Source: Cupriavidus numazuensis
GTDB taxonomy: Bacteria > Pseudomonadota > Gammaproteobacteria > Burkholderiales > Burkholderiaceae
Reading direction: 5' to 3'
Length of the DNA: 64,000 bases
Assembly (NCBI RefSeq): GCF_905397435.1
Contig: NZ_CAJPVI010000007.1
Coordinates: 62,001-126,000, forward strand
Shown here piece after piece: positions 44,198-53,517 of the stretch. Under the pieces are notes generated by a model. That model did no database searches. It was not told the DNA's origin and saw only the letters and a program-made list of their open reading frames with translations. Each line of letters opens with the position of its first letter. The first letter of the stretch is position 1. Made by a program: the position numbers and the translations under genes.

Positions 44198-45349
44198 ATG
44201 AACTTCAAGCGCGCCAGCCTGCTGGCCATCGCCGCGGCTGCCCTTGTTGCGGGCACTGCCAGCGCCCAGGTCAAGGTCGGGGTCACGGTATCGGCCACGG
44301 GTCCGGCGGCATCGCTGGGGATTCCGGAGAAGAACACCTTCTCGCTGATGCCCAAGGAGATCGCGGGCAAGAAGATCGAGTACATCATCCTCGATGACGC
44401 GTCCGACACCACCACGGCCGTCAAGAACACGCGCAAGCTGATCAGCGAAGACAAGGTCGATGTCGTCGTCGGGTCCACGGTTACGCCGAACTCGCTGGCC
44501 ATGGTCGATATCGTGGCCGAGAACGAAACGCCGATGATCACCATGGCCGCATCGGCCCGCATCATCGAACCCATGGATGCCAAGCGCGCCTGGGTCTTCA
44601 AGACACCGCAGAACGACTCGCACATGGCTACCGCCATTGCCGAGCACATGACCAACAACAACGTGAAGACGGTGGCGTTCATCGGCTTCGCGGATGCCTA
44701 CGGTGACAGCTGGGCGCAGGAATTCGCCAAGGTGGCGGAGATGCGCAAGATCAAGGTCGTCGCCAACGAGCGCTTTGCGCGCACCGATACCTCCGTCACC
44801 GGCCAGGTCCTGAAGATGATGGGCAGCAATGCCGACGCGGTGCTGATCGCAGGCTCGGGTACGCCCGCGGCGCTGCCGGAAAAGGCGCTCAAGGAGCGCG
44901 GCTACAAGGGCAGGATCTACCAGACCCACGGCATCGCCAACCCCGACTTCCTGCGCGTGTGCGGCAAGGACTGCGAAGGCACCTTGCTGCCGGCGGGGCC
45001 GCTGCTCGTGGCTGACCAGCTTCCGGACAGCAACCCGGTCAAGAAGCCGGCCATGACCTACAAGACCGCCTACGAAAAGGCGTTCGGCGGCCAGGTGTCG
45101 ACGTTCGGCGGTCATGCGTGGGACGCGGGCCTGATCCTGCAACACGCGATTCCCGAAGCGCTCAAGAAGGGCCAGCCGGGCACCAAGGAGTTCCGCAAGG
45201 CACTGCGCGACGCCATGGAGCAGATCAGGAATCTGCCGGTCTCGCACGGCATCATGAACATGAGCCCGACCGACCACCTTGGCTTCGACCAGCGCTCGCG
45301 CGTGATGGTGCAGATCGTCGACGGCAAGTGGAAGCTGCTGACCAAGTAA
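44198..45349 (+). CDS. LIV-type periplasmic binding protein of second transporter
   Basis: A 383-residue receptor with signal peptide MNFKRASLLAIAAAALVAGTASAQ and Peripla_BP_6 fold: VKVGVTVSATGPAASLGIPEKNTFSLMPKEIAG, DDASDTTTAVKNTRKLISEDKVDVVVGS, VAFIGFADAYGDSWAQEF. Two Cys in LRVCGKDCEG may form a disulfide. GGAG precedes ATG 44198. It has its own terminator, so it can be made in excess over the permease operon that follows. Confidence 0.92.
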   Translation: MNFKRASLLAIAAAALVAGTASAQVKVGVTVSATGPAASLGIPEKNTFSLMPKEIAGKKIEYIILDDASDTTTAVKNTRKLISEDKVDVVVGSTVTPNSLAMVDIVAENETPMITMAASARIIEPMDAKRAWVFKTPQNDSHMATAIAEHMTNNNVKTVAFIGFADAYGDSWAQEFAKVAEMRKIKVVANERFARTDTSVTGQVLKMMGSNADAVLIAGSGTPAALPEKALKERGYKGRIYQTHGIANPDFLRVCGKDCEGTLLPAGPLLVADQLPDSNPVKKPAMTYKTAYEKAFGGQVSTFGGHAWDAGLILQHAIPEALKKGQPGTKEFRKALRDAMEQIRNLPVSHGIMNMSPTDHLGFDQRSRVMVQIVDGKWKLLTK

Positions 45350-45384
45350 GCAGCTGGCTGTTGCTGGACGCGTAGCAAAGGAAG

Positions 45385-45417
45385 GCGCATGGTGAACCCC
45401 ATGCGCTTTCTTTTTTT
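45385..45417 (+). terminator. Terminator after second binding protein gene
   Basis: The stem GCGCATGG (45385-45392) / CCATGCGC (45399-45406), extended by AAAG/CTTT pairing, is followed by TTTCTTTTTTT. It separates the binding protein gene from the permease operon. Confidence 0.9.
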
Positions 45418-45599
45418 GCGCGCTGTATTCGTCGATGCGAAAACTAGGGTTGCCCTGTATTTCTGCAATGGATAACCCGTTTACCATTTCGTAATCCCAG
45501 CGCATATCTCTGCGCATCTGCGAGCGCGAGTTCAACGCGTATCGCTCCCTGTCCGCCCCTAGGCTTGCAGGCAGAATCATTCAACAACACGGGGAGACA

Positions 45600-46652
45600 A
45601 TGGACCTATCGATTGCCGCCATCCTGGCGCAGGACGGGATCACCTCAGGCGCGATCTACGCGCTGCTTGCGCTGGCACTGGTGCTGGTGTTCTCGGTGAC
45701 CCGCGTCATCTTTATTCCACAAGGCGAGTTCGTTGCTTATGGCGCGCTCACGCTGGCTGCCATGCAGGCCGGGCACGTGCCGCAGACGACGTGGCTGCTG
45801 CTGGCCATGGGCGTGCTGACGTTCCTGTATGAAACCGTGACCGTGCTGCGCAGCGCGGAACTGCGGCGCACGTTCGCGCGCAGGCTCGGCGTGCTGGCAG
45901 GCAAGTACCTTGTGTTTCCATTAGCGGTGCACCTGCTGGTCCAGCAATACGGCGCGCAACCGTTGCCGATGCTCGCGCAGATCGCGCTGACGCTGCTGGT
46001 GATCATTCCGCTTGGACCGATGCTGTATCGCCTGGCCTATCAGCCGCTCGCGGAAGCGAGCACGCTCGTGCTGCTGATCGTTTCGGTTGGCGTGCATTTC
46101 GCGCTGGTGGGTCTGGGCCTTGTGATGTTCGGCGCGGAGGGGTCGCGTACGGAAGCGTTTTCCGATGCGCGCTTCGAAGTGGGCAGCCTCACCGTCTCGG
46201 GACAGAGCCTGTGGATCGTGGGCGTGTCGGCATTGCTGATTGGCGCGCTGTATTTCTATTTCGATCGCACGCTGCAGGGCAAGGCATTGCGGGCGACGGC
46301 GGTGAACCGTCTTGGCGCGCGCCTGGTCGGCATTGGCACGACGCAGGCAGGGCGGCTGTCGTTCACGCTGGCTGCAGCGATGGGCGCGTTGTGCGGCATC
46401 CTGATTGCACCGCTCACGACCGTGTACTACGAATCGGGCTTCCTCGTCGGCTTGAAGGGCTTTGTCGGCGCGATCGTCGGCGGGCTGGTGAGCCACCCGA
46501 TCGCAGCACTGGGTGCGCTGCTCGTGGGTCTGCTCGAATCGTATTCGTCCTTCTGGGCCAGCGCGTTCAAGGAGGTCATTGTCTTTACGCTGATCATTCC
46601 GGTGCTGCTGTGGCGCTCGCTGACGAGCAAGCACGTCGAGGAGGAGGAATAA
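45600..46652 (+). CDS. LIV-type ABC permease, LivH-like, second system
   Basis: A 350-residue permease, longer than the usual 290-310 residues. It has LAQDGITSGAIYALLALALVLVFSVTRVIFIPQGEFVAYGAL, an extra segment with VTVLRSAELRRTFARRLG, and the loop LQGKALRATAVNRLGARLVGIGTTQAGRLSFTLAAAMGALCG. The GEFV replacement of the usual HG motif marks a divergent branch. It begins an operon with the fused permease-ATPase and LivF genes. GGGGAGAC precedes the ATG. Confidence 0.9.
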   Translation: MDLSIAAILAQDGITSGAIYALLALALVLVFSVTRVIFIPQGEFVAYGALTLAAMQAGHVPQTTWLLLAMGVLTFLYETVTVLRSAELRRTFARRLGVLAGKYLVFPLAVHLLVQQYGAQPLPMLAQIALTLLVIIPLGPMLYRLAYQPLAEASTLVLLIVSVGVHFALVGLGLVMFGAEGSRTEAFSDARFEVGSLTVSGQSLWIVGVSALLIGALYFYFDRTLQGKALRATAVNRLGARLVGIGTTQAGRLSFTLAAAMGALCGILIAPLTTVYYESGFLVGLKGFVGAIVGGLVSHPIAALGALLVGLLESYSSFWASAFKEVIVFTLIIPVLLWRSLTSKHVEEEE

Positions 46653-46655
46653 GCC

Positions 46656-48497
46656 ATGACGATGCTGACCGACAAGCAGGCTGCCGTGGGCGGCGAACGC
46701 ACCGCCAACCGCGCCGGCCTGCAGCGCAACCGCGTGCTGACGCTGCTGTTCATCGTGGTGCTGGCGCTGATGCCGGTGCTGCCGACGCCGGAATTCTGGA
46801 TCACGCTGGGCAATTACATCGGCCTGTACAGCATCGTGGCGATCGGGCTCGTGCTGCTCACGGGCGTGGGCGGCATGACGTCGTTCGGGCAGGCCGCATT
46901 TGTGGGGCTCGGTGCGTACAGCACCGCGTACCTGACCACGCAGTTCGGACTGTCGCCCTGGTTCGGGCTGCTGGTAGGCTTGGTGATCACCATGGCCTGC
47001 GCGTACGTGATCGGCCTGATCACGATGCGGATGTCCGGCCACTACCTGCCGCTCGCGACGATTGCGTGGGGCCTGTCGCTGTTCTTCCTGTTCGGCAACC
47101 TCGAGTTCCTCGGCAAGTACGACGGCCTCAACGGCATTCCTGTGCTTTCGCTGTTCGGCATCGAACTGCAGTCGGGCCGGTCGATGTTCTACCTGATCTG
47201 GGTCGTGGTGTTGCTCGCGGTGCTGGCTGTGCAGAACCTGCTGAATTCACGTCCGGGCCGCGCGATGCGCGCGTTAAAGGGCGGCGGCGTGATGGCTGAA
47301 GCGATGGGCGTGAACACCGCGTGGATGAAGGTCGTGGTCTTCGTGGTCGCGGCAGTGCTCGCGTGCATCTCGGGCTTTCTCTACGCGCACCTGCAGCGCG
47401 CGGTGAACCCGACGCCGTTCGGCCTGAACTACGGTATCGAATACCTGTTCATGGCGGTGGTTGGTGGCGTGGGCCATGTGTGGGGCGCAGTGCTCGGCGC
47501 GGGCCTTCTCACGATTCTCAAGGACACGCTGCAGGGACTGCTGCCGAAGCTGCTTGGTGCCAATGGCAACTTCGAGATCATCGTGTTCGGCGTGCTGCTC
47601 GTGCTGCTGCTGCAGTACGCGCGCGATGGCCTGTGGCCGTTCTTGCGCAAGTTGTTTCCGTCGGGCCCACCTGTTCATGCACCCGACGTGGCCGACCCAC
47701 TGCCAGTGCGGCAGAAGCCGGAGACCGGTGAACTGATCCTCGACGTACGCGCTGCGCGCAAGCAGTTCGGTGGACTGGTCGCAGTCAACGACGTGAGCTT
47801 CCAGGTGCGCGCCGGCGAGATCATCGGCCTGATCGGTCCGAACGGCGCGGGCAAGTCGACGACGTTCAATCTCGTCACGGGCGTGCTGCCGGTCACGCGC
47901 GGTGAAGTGCGATATCGCGGCGAAGTGATATCGGGGCTGCCCTCGCGCGAGATCGTGAAGCGGGGCATTGGCCGGACTTTCCAGCACGTGCATCTGCTGC
48001 CGACCATGACGGTGCTCGAGAACGTGGCGATCGGCGCGCACCTGCGCGGGGACTTCCGCGCGCAGGGTGGCGTATCGGCGGCGATGCTGCGCATGAACCG
48101 CGCCGAGGAAGACAAGCTGCTGTTCGAAGCGCGGCGCCAACTCGAACGCGTCGGGCTTGCCGACTGCATGTACATGGAGGCCGGTAGCCTTGCACTGGGC
48201 CAGCAACGCATCCTGGAAATCGCGCGCGCACTGTGCTGCGATCCGGCGCTGCTGCTGCTCGATGAACCGGCTGCCGGCTTGCGCTACAAGGAGAAGCAGG
48301 CGCTGGCCGAACTGCTGCGCAAGCTGAAGTCCGAAGGCATGAGCGTGCTGCTGGTCGAGCACGACATGGACTTCGTGATGAACCTGACTGATCGCCTCGT
48401 GGTGATGGAGTTCGGCACGCGCATCGCCGAAGGCGTGCCCGAAGACGTACAGAAGAACCCGGCCGTGCTTGAGGCCTATCTGGGCGGTGTGGAGTAA
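46656..48497 (+). CDS. Fused LivM permease-LivG ATPase
   Basis: A 613-residue two-domain subunit. Residues 1-335 form a LivM-like permease ([45 protein letters not shown]). Residues 360-613 form a LivG-like ATPase with Walker [11 protein letters not shown], signature-region variant [15 protein letters not shown], Walker [12 protein letters not shown] and switch VEHDMDFV. A Pro-rich linker ([17 protein letters not shown]) joins them. The fusion ties permease and ATPase stoichiometry. GAGGAGGA of the preceding gene end is the ribosome site. Confidence 0.93.
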   Translation: MTMLTDKQAAVGGERTANRAGLQRNRVLTLLFIVVLALMPVLPTPEFWITLGNYIGLYSIVAIGLVLLTGVGGMTSFGQAAFVGLGAYSTAYLTTQFGLSPWFGLLVGLVITMACAYVIGLITMRMSGHYLPLATIAWGLSLFFLFGNLEFLGKYDGLNGIPVLSLFGIELQSGRSMFYLIWVVVLLAVLAVQNLLNSRPGRAMRALKGGGVMAEAMGVNTAWMKVVVFVVAAVLACISGFLYAHLQRAVNPTPFGLNYGIEYLFMAVVGGVGHVWGAVLGAGLLTILKDTLQGLLPKLLGANGNFEIIVFGVLLVLLLQYARDGLWPFLRKLFPSGPPVHAPDVADPLPVRQKPETGELILDVRAARKQFGGLVAVNDVSFQVRAGEIIGLIGPNGAGKSTTFNLVTGVLPVTRGEVRYRGEVISGLPSREIVKRGIGRTFQHVHLLPTMTVLENVAIGAHLRGDFRAQGGVSAAMLRMNRAEEDKLLFEARRQLERVGLADCMYMEAGSLALGQQRILEIARALCCDPALLLLDEPAAGLRYKEKQALAELLRKLKSEGMSVLLVEHDMDFVMNLTDRLVVMEFGTRIAEGVPEDVQKNPAVLEAYLGGVE

Positions 48498-48506
48498 GGA
48501 AGCGAT

Positions 48507-49250
48507 ATGAGCTTGATTCTCGAAGTGAAGGACCTCCACGTCCGCTATGGCAAGGTCGAAGCTGTGCACGGCACAAGCCTCAAAGTGGAAGCCGGCAAGA
48601 TCGTCACCGTGATCGGCCCGAACGGCGCCGGCAAGTCGACGATGCTCAACGCAATCATGGGCGCGCTGCCGGTCAATGGCTCGGCAAATGGTGCCGTCAG
48701 TTACCTGGGCCATGACATGGCCGGCATCCCGGTGGAGGGTCGTGTGGCGCGCGGCATGTGCCTGGTGCCGGAGAAGCGAGAGTTGTTCTCGTCGATGACG
48801 GTGGAAGACAACCTGCTGCTCGGCGCCTTCCGGCGCAAGCGCGCCCGCGAGAAGAACTATCTGGACCAGATGGACGTGGTCTACGATTTGTTCCCGCGCC
48901 TGCGCGAAAGGGCGCGGCAGGACGCCGGCACGCTGTCCGGCGGCGAGCGCCAGATGCTGGCCGTGGGCCGTGCGCTGATGGCCAAGCCGCAACTGCTGAT
49001 GCTCGATGAACCGAGCCTCGGCCTGGCGCCGCTGATCGTGAAGGAGATCTTCCACATCATCAGCAACCTGCGCCAGACCGGCGTGGCGACGTTGCTGATC
49101 GAGCAGAACGCGCGTGCGGCGCTACAGGTGGCGGACTACGGCTATGTGATCGAGACCGGCGATATGGCGATGGAAGGGCCGGCGGCAGAACTGGCCAGTA
49201 ATCCGAAGGTGATTGAAACCTATCTGGGGCTGGCGAAGAAGGCGGCTTGA
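48507..49250 (+). CDS. LIV-type ABC transporter ATPase, LivF-like, second system
   Basis: A 247-residue ATPase with normal Walker [11 protein letters not shown], signature LSGGERQMLAVGRALM, Walker B LLMLDEPSLGLAP and C-terminal LivF tail PAAELASNPKVIETYLGLAKK. Unlike its counterpart at 38135-38860 it keeps the Walker A lysine. It is the last gene of the operon and is followed by a terminator. Confidence 0.92.
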   Translation: MSLILEVKDLHVRYGKVEAVHGTSLKVEAGKIVTVIGPNGAGKSTMLNAIMGALPVNGSANGAVSYLGHDMAGIPVEGRVARGMCLVPEKRELFSSMTVEDNLLLGAFRRKRAREKNYLDQMDVVYDLFPRLRERARQDAGTLSGGERQMLAVGRALMAKPQLLMLDEPSLGLAPLIVKEIFHIISNLRQTGVATLLIEQNARAALQVADYGYVIETGDMAMEGPAAELASNPKVIETYLGLAKKAA

Positions 49251-49278
49251 ACTGGTTGCTAGTTCTTTGATGAATGCG

Positions 49279-49301
49279 AGGCCCGCTTCGGCGGGCCTTT
49301 T
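49279..49301 (+). terminator. Terminator of second LIV-type operon
   Basis: The perfect stem AGGCCCGC-TTCG-GCGGGCCT is followed by TTT. A UUCG-type tetraloop makes it very stable. The AT-rich 200 nt that follow (49306-49505) lie between convergent genes and show nothing else. Confidence 0.92.
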
Positions 49302-49505
49302 CATTCGTTCGGTCAATATTAAGGCGGGTCCAGTACCAAGTGGCGGAGTTATATATCTCGGAATGGATTTAGGTGGATTGATTTAGCTGGATAAAATTCG
49401 TCAGATGAATGCTTTATGCGTCCGATCAGCAGGTTGATTCGGTCTATCGATATTTGTCGTGTTAAATGTCAGGCGATCATCTTTATGGCGAATAGTCTGG
49501 GTCGC

Positions 49506-50417
49506 TTATGTCGCAGAATCCTGCGCGGCAGTCTCCAGCAGCCATTCGCGGAAGCAACGCAAGGCGGGATGATCGCGCCGCTCCCTTGGTGAGCACAGGA
49601 AATAGCCGCGTTGCAGCCGGATCGGAAGATCGAACGGCGCTACGACCCGCCCGGCGGCCAGTTCGTCGTGCAACAGGCAGCGCTGCAGCACCGCAATACC
49701 CATGTCGGCGCGCACGGCCTGGACCAGGATCGACACCTGATCGAAGCCCGACGACAGCTTCGGCGCAGCGTTGGGTACGCCGGCCGCCTGCAGCCAGTTA
49801 GCCCAGTTTGCAGGGGCGGTGGTGTGATAGAGCAGGGGCTCATCCATCAGCTCGGCGGGCTCGCGCCAGCGTCCGGCTGCCTGCCGTTGGCGTGCGCGGT
49901 CGGGATGGCAGACCGGCACCATCTCGCGGCCCACTACATAGTCCACCTGGAGGCCAGGCCATTTGCCCGGCTCGCCGGCCAGTAATGCCGCATCGGGCGC
50001 TGCACCGGAGAAATCCTCGTCACGGCGATAGGGCACGAAATCGAGGCGGATATCGGGATGTCGACGGTGGAAGTCGGGCAGGCGGGGCACCAGCCAGACA
50101 CTGGCAAGCGTTGGCACGGCAGAAAGCGTCAGATGGTGGCTACGGTCACCGGCACGCAATGCCGCACTCGCGTTTTCGATCGCGGCAAGCGGGCCCGCGA
50201 CAGCGTCCAGCAACTGCTGTCCGGCACCGGTCAGTGTCAACCGGTGCGCATTGCGCTGAATCAGGGGCTGGCCAAAGTGTTCCTCGAGCCGGGCAATGGC
50301 CCGGCTGATCGCTCCCTGTGTCACGCATAGGGTGTCGGCCGCGCGGGTGAAACTGCCCAGGCGCGCGGCGGCGACGAAGGCGTGAAGCTCGGACATCGAA
50401 GGGGAGTGCAACCGCAT
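49506..50417 (-). CDS. LysR-family regulator, GcvA-like
   Basis: A 303-residue regulator. The HTH is LHAFVAAARLGSFTRAADTLCVTQGAISRAIARLEEHFGQPLIQR, and the effector domain has WLVPRLPDFHRRHPDIRLDFVPYRRDEDFSG, the pattern of the GcvA/AmpR subgroup. Start ATG 50417 is favoured by the family N-terminus. It is divergent from the Bug-protein / N-formylglutamate amidohydrolase pair, which it probably controls. Confidence 0.9.
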   Translation of the reverse strand: MRLHSPSMSELHAFVAAARLGSFTRAADTLCVTQGAISRAIARLEEHFGQPLIQRNAHRLTLTGAGQQLLDAVAGPLAAIENASAALRAGDRSHHLTLSAVPTLASVWLVPRLPDFHRRHPDIRLDFVPYRRDEDFSGAAPDAALLAGEPGKWPGLQVDYVVGREMVPVCHPDRARQRQAAGRWREPAELMDEPLLYHTTAPANWANWLQAAGVPNAAPKLSSGFDQVSILVQAVRADMGIAVLQRCLLHDELAAGRVVAPFDLPIRLQRGYFLCSPRERRDHPALRCFREWLLETAAQDSAT

Positions 50418-50447
50418 GGGCCGAAGGTCGAGGATGATCTTTGGTAA

Positions 50448-50459
50448 TGCAAAAGTGCA
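50448..50459. promoter_or_regulatory. Candidate LysR-binding dyad TGCA-AAAG-TGCA
   Basis: A short inverted repeat in the 119-bp divergent spacer between the LysR gene and the Bug-protein gene. Position and size suit a LysR recognition half, but the T-N11-A consensus is only loosely met. Confidence 0.4.
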
Positions 50460-50536
50460 ATATAGTCGTTTGCCCCGGACCGGTAAACGGCTGACACTCG
50501 GGCGGCAATTACAACCCAATAACAGGAGAAAGCCCC

Positions 50537-51532
50537 ATGACCCGAGCCCGCATGTCGCGCCGCCAACTGATGCTGTCTGGCGCCGCGGCTGCCACCGTGC
50601 TGGCCTTTACCGGCAACGCATTTGCGCAGGCTGCCTATCCCAACCGTCCCATCCGCCTGGTCGTGCCGTTCGCAGCGGGCGGCTCGACCGACCTGTCGGC
50701 GCGCCTCGTCGCCGAGTTCGCCGGCCGCGAACTGGGCCAGCCGATCGTCGTCGAGAACAAGGGAGGGGCAGGGGGCTCGGTGGGCATGGAGCTGGTGGCC
50801 AAGTCGGACCCCGATGGTTACACCATCGGTATGGCTACGGTCAGTACACATGGCTCCAACCCGGCGGTCTATCCGAAGCTCAAGTACGACCCGATCAAGG
50901 ACTTCGCGCCGGTGACCAATGTGGTGGCCATCCCCAGCGTCTTCGCGGTACACCCGAGCGTACCGGCCAAGACCATGCAGGAGTTCATCGCGCTGGCGAA
51001 GGCCAACCCGGGCAAGTACACCTTCGCGTCGCCGGGAGCCGGTTCGCTGGGCCATGTGAATATCGAGAACTTCATGATGCTGGCCCACATCGACCTGCTG
51101 CACGTGCCGTACAAGGGCGCGGGCCTGGCGCTCAACGACGCCGTGGCAGGGCAGGTGAATGCCATTACCGACAACCTGTCGTCGACGCTTCCCCACGTGA
51201 AATCGGGCCGTCTGCGTGCGCTGGCGGTGCTCGGTGCAAGCCGCTCGCCGCAACTCCCGGGCGTACCCACTTATGCGGAGCTCGGCTACAAGGACATGGG
51301 CGAGGGCGGCTGGTTCGGCATCGTCGCACCGGCGGGCACGCCGTCGGCCATCGTCATGCGCCTGAACCAGGCCATCCACAAGGCCATGCAGAACCCCGAG
51401 TTCAAGCGCAAGGTGGAAGAGTCGGGGGGCACGCTGGTGCCGACCACGCCAGACCAGTTCAAGGTGCAGATCCAGCAAGCCATGGCGCGGTACGCACGCG
51501 TGGCCAAGGCGGCCAATATCAAACTGGACTAA
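50537..51532 (+). CDS. Bug-family (TctC-like) periplasmic binding protein
   Basis: A 331-residue extracytoplasmic receptor. It has a twin-arginine-like signal SRRQLMLSGAAAATVLAFTGNAFAQ and the Bug signatures YPNRPIRLVVPFAAGGSTDLSARL, GQPIVVENKGGAGGSVGMELVAKSDPDGYTIGM and VPYKGAGLALNDAVAGQVNAITDNL. Bug proteins bind carboxylated solutes. The neighbour enzyme hints at an N-formylglutamate-like or related amino-dicarboxylate, but this is inference. No TctAB membrane genes are adjacent. GGAGAAAG precedes the ATG. Confidence 0.93.
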   Translation: MTRARMSRRQLMLSGAAAATVLAFTGNAFAQAAYPNRPIRLVVPFAAGGSTDLSARLVAEFAGRELGQPIVVENKGGAGGSVGMELVAKSDPDGYTIGMATVSTHGSNPAVYPKLKYDPIKDFAPVTNVVAIPSVFAVHPSVPAKTMQEFIALAKANPGKYTFASPGAGSLGHVNIENFMMLAHIDLLHVPYKGAGLALNDAVAGQVNAITDNLSSTLPHVKSGRLRALAVLGASRSPQLPGVPTYAELGYKDMGEGGWFGIVAPAGTPSAIVMRLNQAIHKAMQNPEFKRKVEESGGTLVPTTPDQFKVQIQQAMARYARVAKAANIKLD

Positions 51533-51535
51533 GGC

Positions 51536-52405
51536 ATGAACCAAGTCATGGATACGAAGCAGATCGCGCCGTTCACGCTGGCGCTGCCGGAGGCGGAAGC
51601 CCTGCCGCTGGTGTGCGACTCGCCGCATAGCGGCACCTTTTACCCCGCCGACTTTGGCGCGGTCGTGGCACCGGAGCGCCTGCGCGGTGGCGAGGACACC
51701 CACGTCGATGCACTGTGGGAGGCCGTACCGCGCGTCGGTGGCACGCTGCTGGCGGCGACTTTCCCTAGGGTCTATATCGATCCGAATCGCATGCTGGACG
51801 ATATCGACCCGGCGCAACTGGACGGGCCCTGGCCGACGGCACTGGCGCCGGGGGAAAAGACCCGTCTTGGGTACGGGCTGATCTGGAGCAATATCGATGC
51901 GGCTACGCCGATCTACGACCGGAAGCTGACGGTGGCGGAAGTGCAGGGCCGTATCGACCGTTACTACCGGCCGTACCATGCCGCGCTGGCCGAGGCAGTG
52001 GAGGGCGCTTACCAGCGCTTCGGGGCGGTCTGGCATCTGAACCTGCACTCCATGCCGAACAATGCCTACGAGCGACTAAAGATCCGGAGCCCGCGTCTGC
52101 TGGCGGACTTTGTGCTGGGGGATCGGGACGGAACGACGTGCGAGCCTGGATTGGTCGATCTGGTGGAGCGGGAGTTGCTGGAGATGGGTTACACCGTGGC
52201 GCGGAACGATCCGTACAAGGGCGTGCAGCTGATCGCTCAGATCGGCCGGCCGGCCGAGCGGCGTAACAGCCTGCAGATCGAGATTCGGCGGCCGCTTTAT
52301 ATGGAGGAGGGGACACGGGAGAGGAATGAGGGATTTGGTACGGTGCAGAGGGATTTGACGTTGCTGACGCTTAGGATTGCGGAGTATGTGAGGCGGGGTG
52401 TTTGA
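51536..52405 (+). CDS. N-formylglutamate amidohydrolase family enzyme
   Basis: A 289-residue metal-dependent hydrolase related to HutG. It has LVCDSPHSGTFYPADF near residue 25, GGEDTHVDALWEAVPRVGGTLLAATFPRVYIDPNRM, a central HLNLHSMPN and late NSLQIEIRRPLYM. The family releases formate from N-formylglutamate in histidine breakdown, but no other hut genes are near, so the substrate may differ. It begins 3 nt after the Bug gene stop and is surely co-transcribed with it. Confidence 0.88.
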   Translation: MNQVMDTKQIAPFTLALPEAEALPLVCDSPHSGTFYPADFGAVVAPERLRGGEDTHVDALWEAVPRVGGTLLAATFPRVYIDPNRMLDDIDPAQLDGPWPTALAPGEKTRLGYGLIWSNIDAATPIYDRKLTVAEVQGRIDRYYRPYHAALAEAVEGAYQRFGAVWHLNLHSMPNNAYERLKIRSPRLLADFVLGDRDGTTCEPGLVDLVERELLEMGYTVARNDPYKGVQLIAQIGRPAERRNSLQIEIRRPLYMEEGTRERNEGFGTVQRDLTLLTLRIAEYVRRGV

Positions 52406-52418
52406 AAGGGTGGTTGGT

Positions 52419-52434
52419 TGTTTCACGTGAAACA
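52419..52434. promoter_or_regulatory. parS: parS centromere site 1
   Basis: A perfect 16-bp palindrome TGTTTCACGTGAAACA, the general bacterial parS sequence bound by ParB. It lies 14 bp past the amidohydrolase stop codon and about 130 bp left of the inverted-repeat element. Confidence 0.93.
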
Positions 52435-52563
52435 GTGGGGTCGGGGGCTTGTTTTGGCACCGGCCCTTTTGCTTTTGGGGGTGATGGGTTGTTGTTCTTG
52501 GCATGCGGGGCTGTTTCGCAGGCGTAGCCGACAGGGTTTTTGTGAGGGCTGCGTGTTATCGCT

Positions 52564-53270
52564 CTTCGCTGGCGCTGCTGTTTCGCCGGCGTAGCCGGCG
52601 AGTCACTTTTGTCCGAGCGACAAAAGTAACCAAAAACGCGTTTTGGTTGCCCCAAAGGGGCGAATTTTTATCGTAGTGTGCTGGGGGTGTTGTACGGGTA
52701 TGGGCTTCAGAGGGGATTTCCGCTGCCTGCCGCGTGGGGCACCACCGTGAGAGGAATTACCGCGCTGATTGAACGAGCCCTGCAAGCGTTCGTGGCCCCT
52801 GCTGCTACCGATATCGTGTGATCGCCTTCGGCTGCGCTACGCGCAGAGCCCTAGTCTGAAGTCGCCAGCCCAGGGCAAACCACGCCTCGGTAACGAGGCC
52901 CGCGCATTGCATGCGCGAAGTAGAGAGAAGGGGCCCTCGGGCGCTAGCCACGTTGATGAGCTTGCCCCCAGACGACGACGCGCGCGCAGCGCAGCCGAAG
53001 GCGTCCCACCACTGACCTGATTGAAACGCTGTACCCGAGTCCGTCTTGGGGATCGTCCAAAAGCCGTGCCGCGTCAGGCACAGGTTCTGACTCACATGGC
53101 GTAGCAGGGTCGAACGGCTGACCACCGTAGCAGGCGTCCAAAGCCGTTTGAACCCCTGCCGCCGTGGAATTGATGGCCAGCGGCAACGACGCGCTTTTTG
53201 GTTACTTTTTGTCGCTCGGACAAAAAGTGACTCGCCGGCTACGCCGGCGAAACGGCGGCGCCCGCCAAGC
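52564..53270 (-). mobile_element. 0.7-kb element with hairpin-bearing terminal inverted repeats, copy 2
   Basis: The reverse-orientation copy of the element at 29222-29940. The end at 52.6 kb carries the short hairpin version (ACTTTTGTC / GACAAAAGT), the end at 53.2 kb the long one (ACTTTTTGTC / GACAAAAAGT), matching copy 1 when inverted. The interiors agree closely at both thirds and diverge in the middle. Degenerate extra copies of the terminal motif (GGCGGCGCCCGCCAAG) continue to about 53330. No protein family is recognised inside. Confidence 0.75.
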
Positions 53271-53368
53271 ACGACACCCCATTCCCAGCCAACAAAACCC
53301 CGCCGGCTAAGCCAGCAAAACAGCGGCGCCCGCCAAGAACAACCATCCCTCTCAAGACCCCCCTTATG

Positions 53369-53384
53369 TGTTCCACGTGAAACA
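53369..53384. promoter_or_regulatory. parS: parS centromere site 2
   Basis: TGTTCCACGTGAAACA, with one mismatch to perfect symmetry, in the leader region of mnmG. Confidence 0.88.
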
Positions 53385-53415
53385 CACCCCCATCCAAGAA
53401 GTAATCCCCCCTCCA

Positions 53416-53431
53416 CGTTCCACGTGAAACA
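53416..53431. promoter_or_regulatory. parS: parS centromere site 3
   Basis: CGTTCCACGTGAAACA, 47 bp from site 2 and in the same orientation of the asymmetric arm. It lies about 87 bp before the mnmG start and could overlap its promoter. Confidence 0.85.
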
Positions 53432-53517
53432 ACCCCACCCCCAAAAATCCCTCAGTCGATTGCCGCTATAATTCGACATTCAGCTTTTTCCCGTCAGCCT
53501 CCCGGAGGAGGTGTCCC

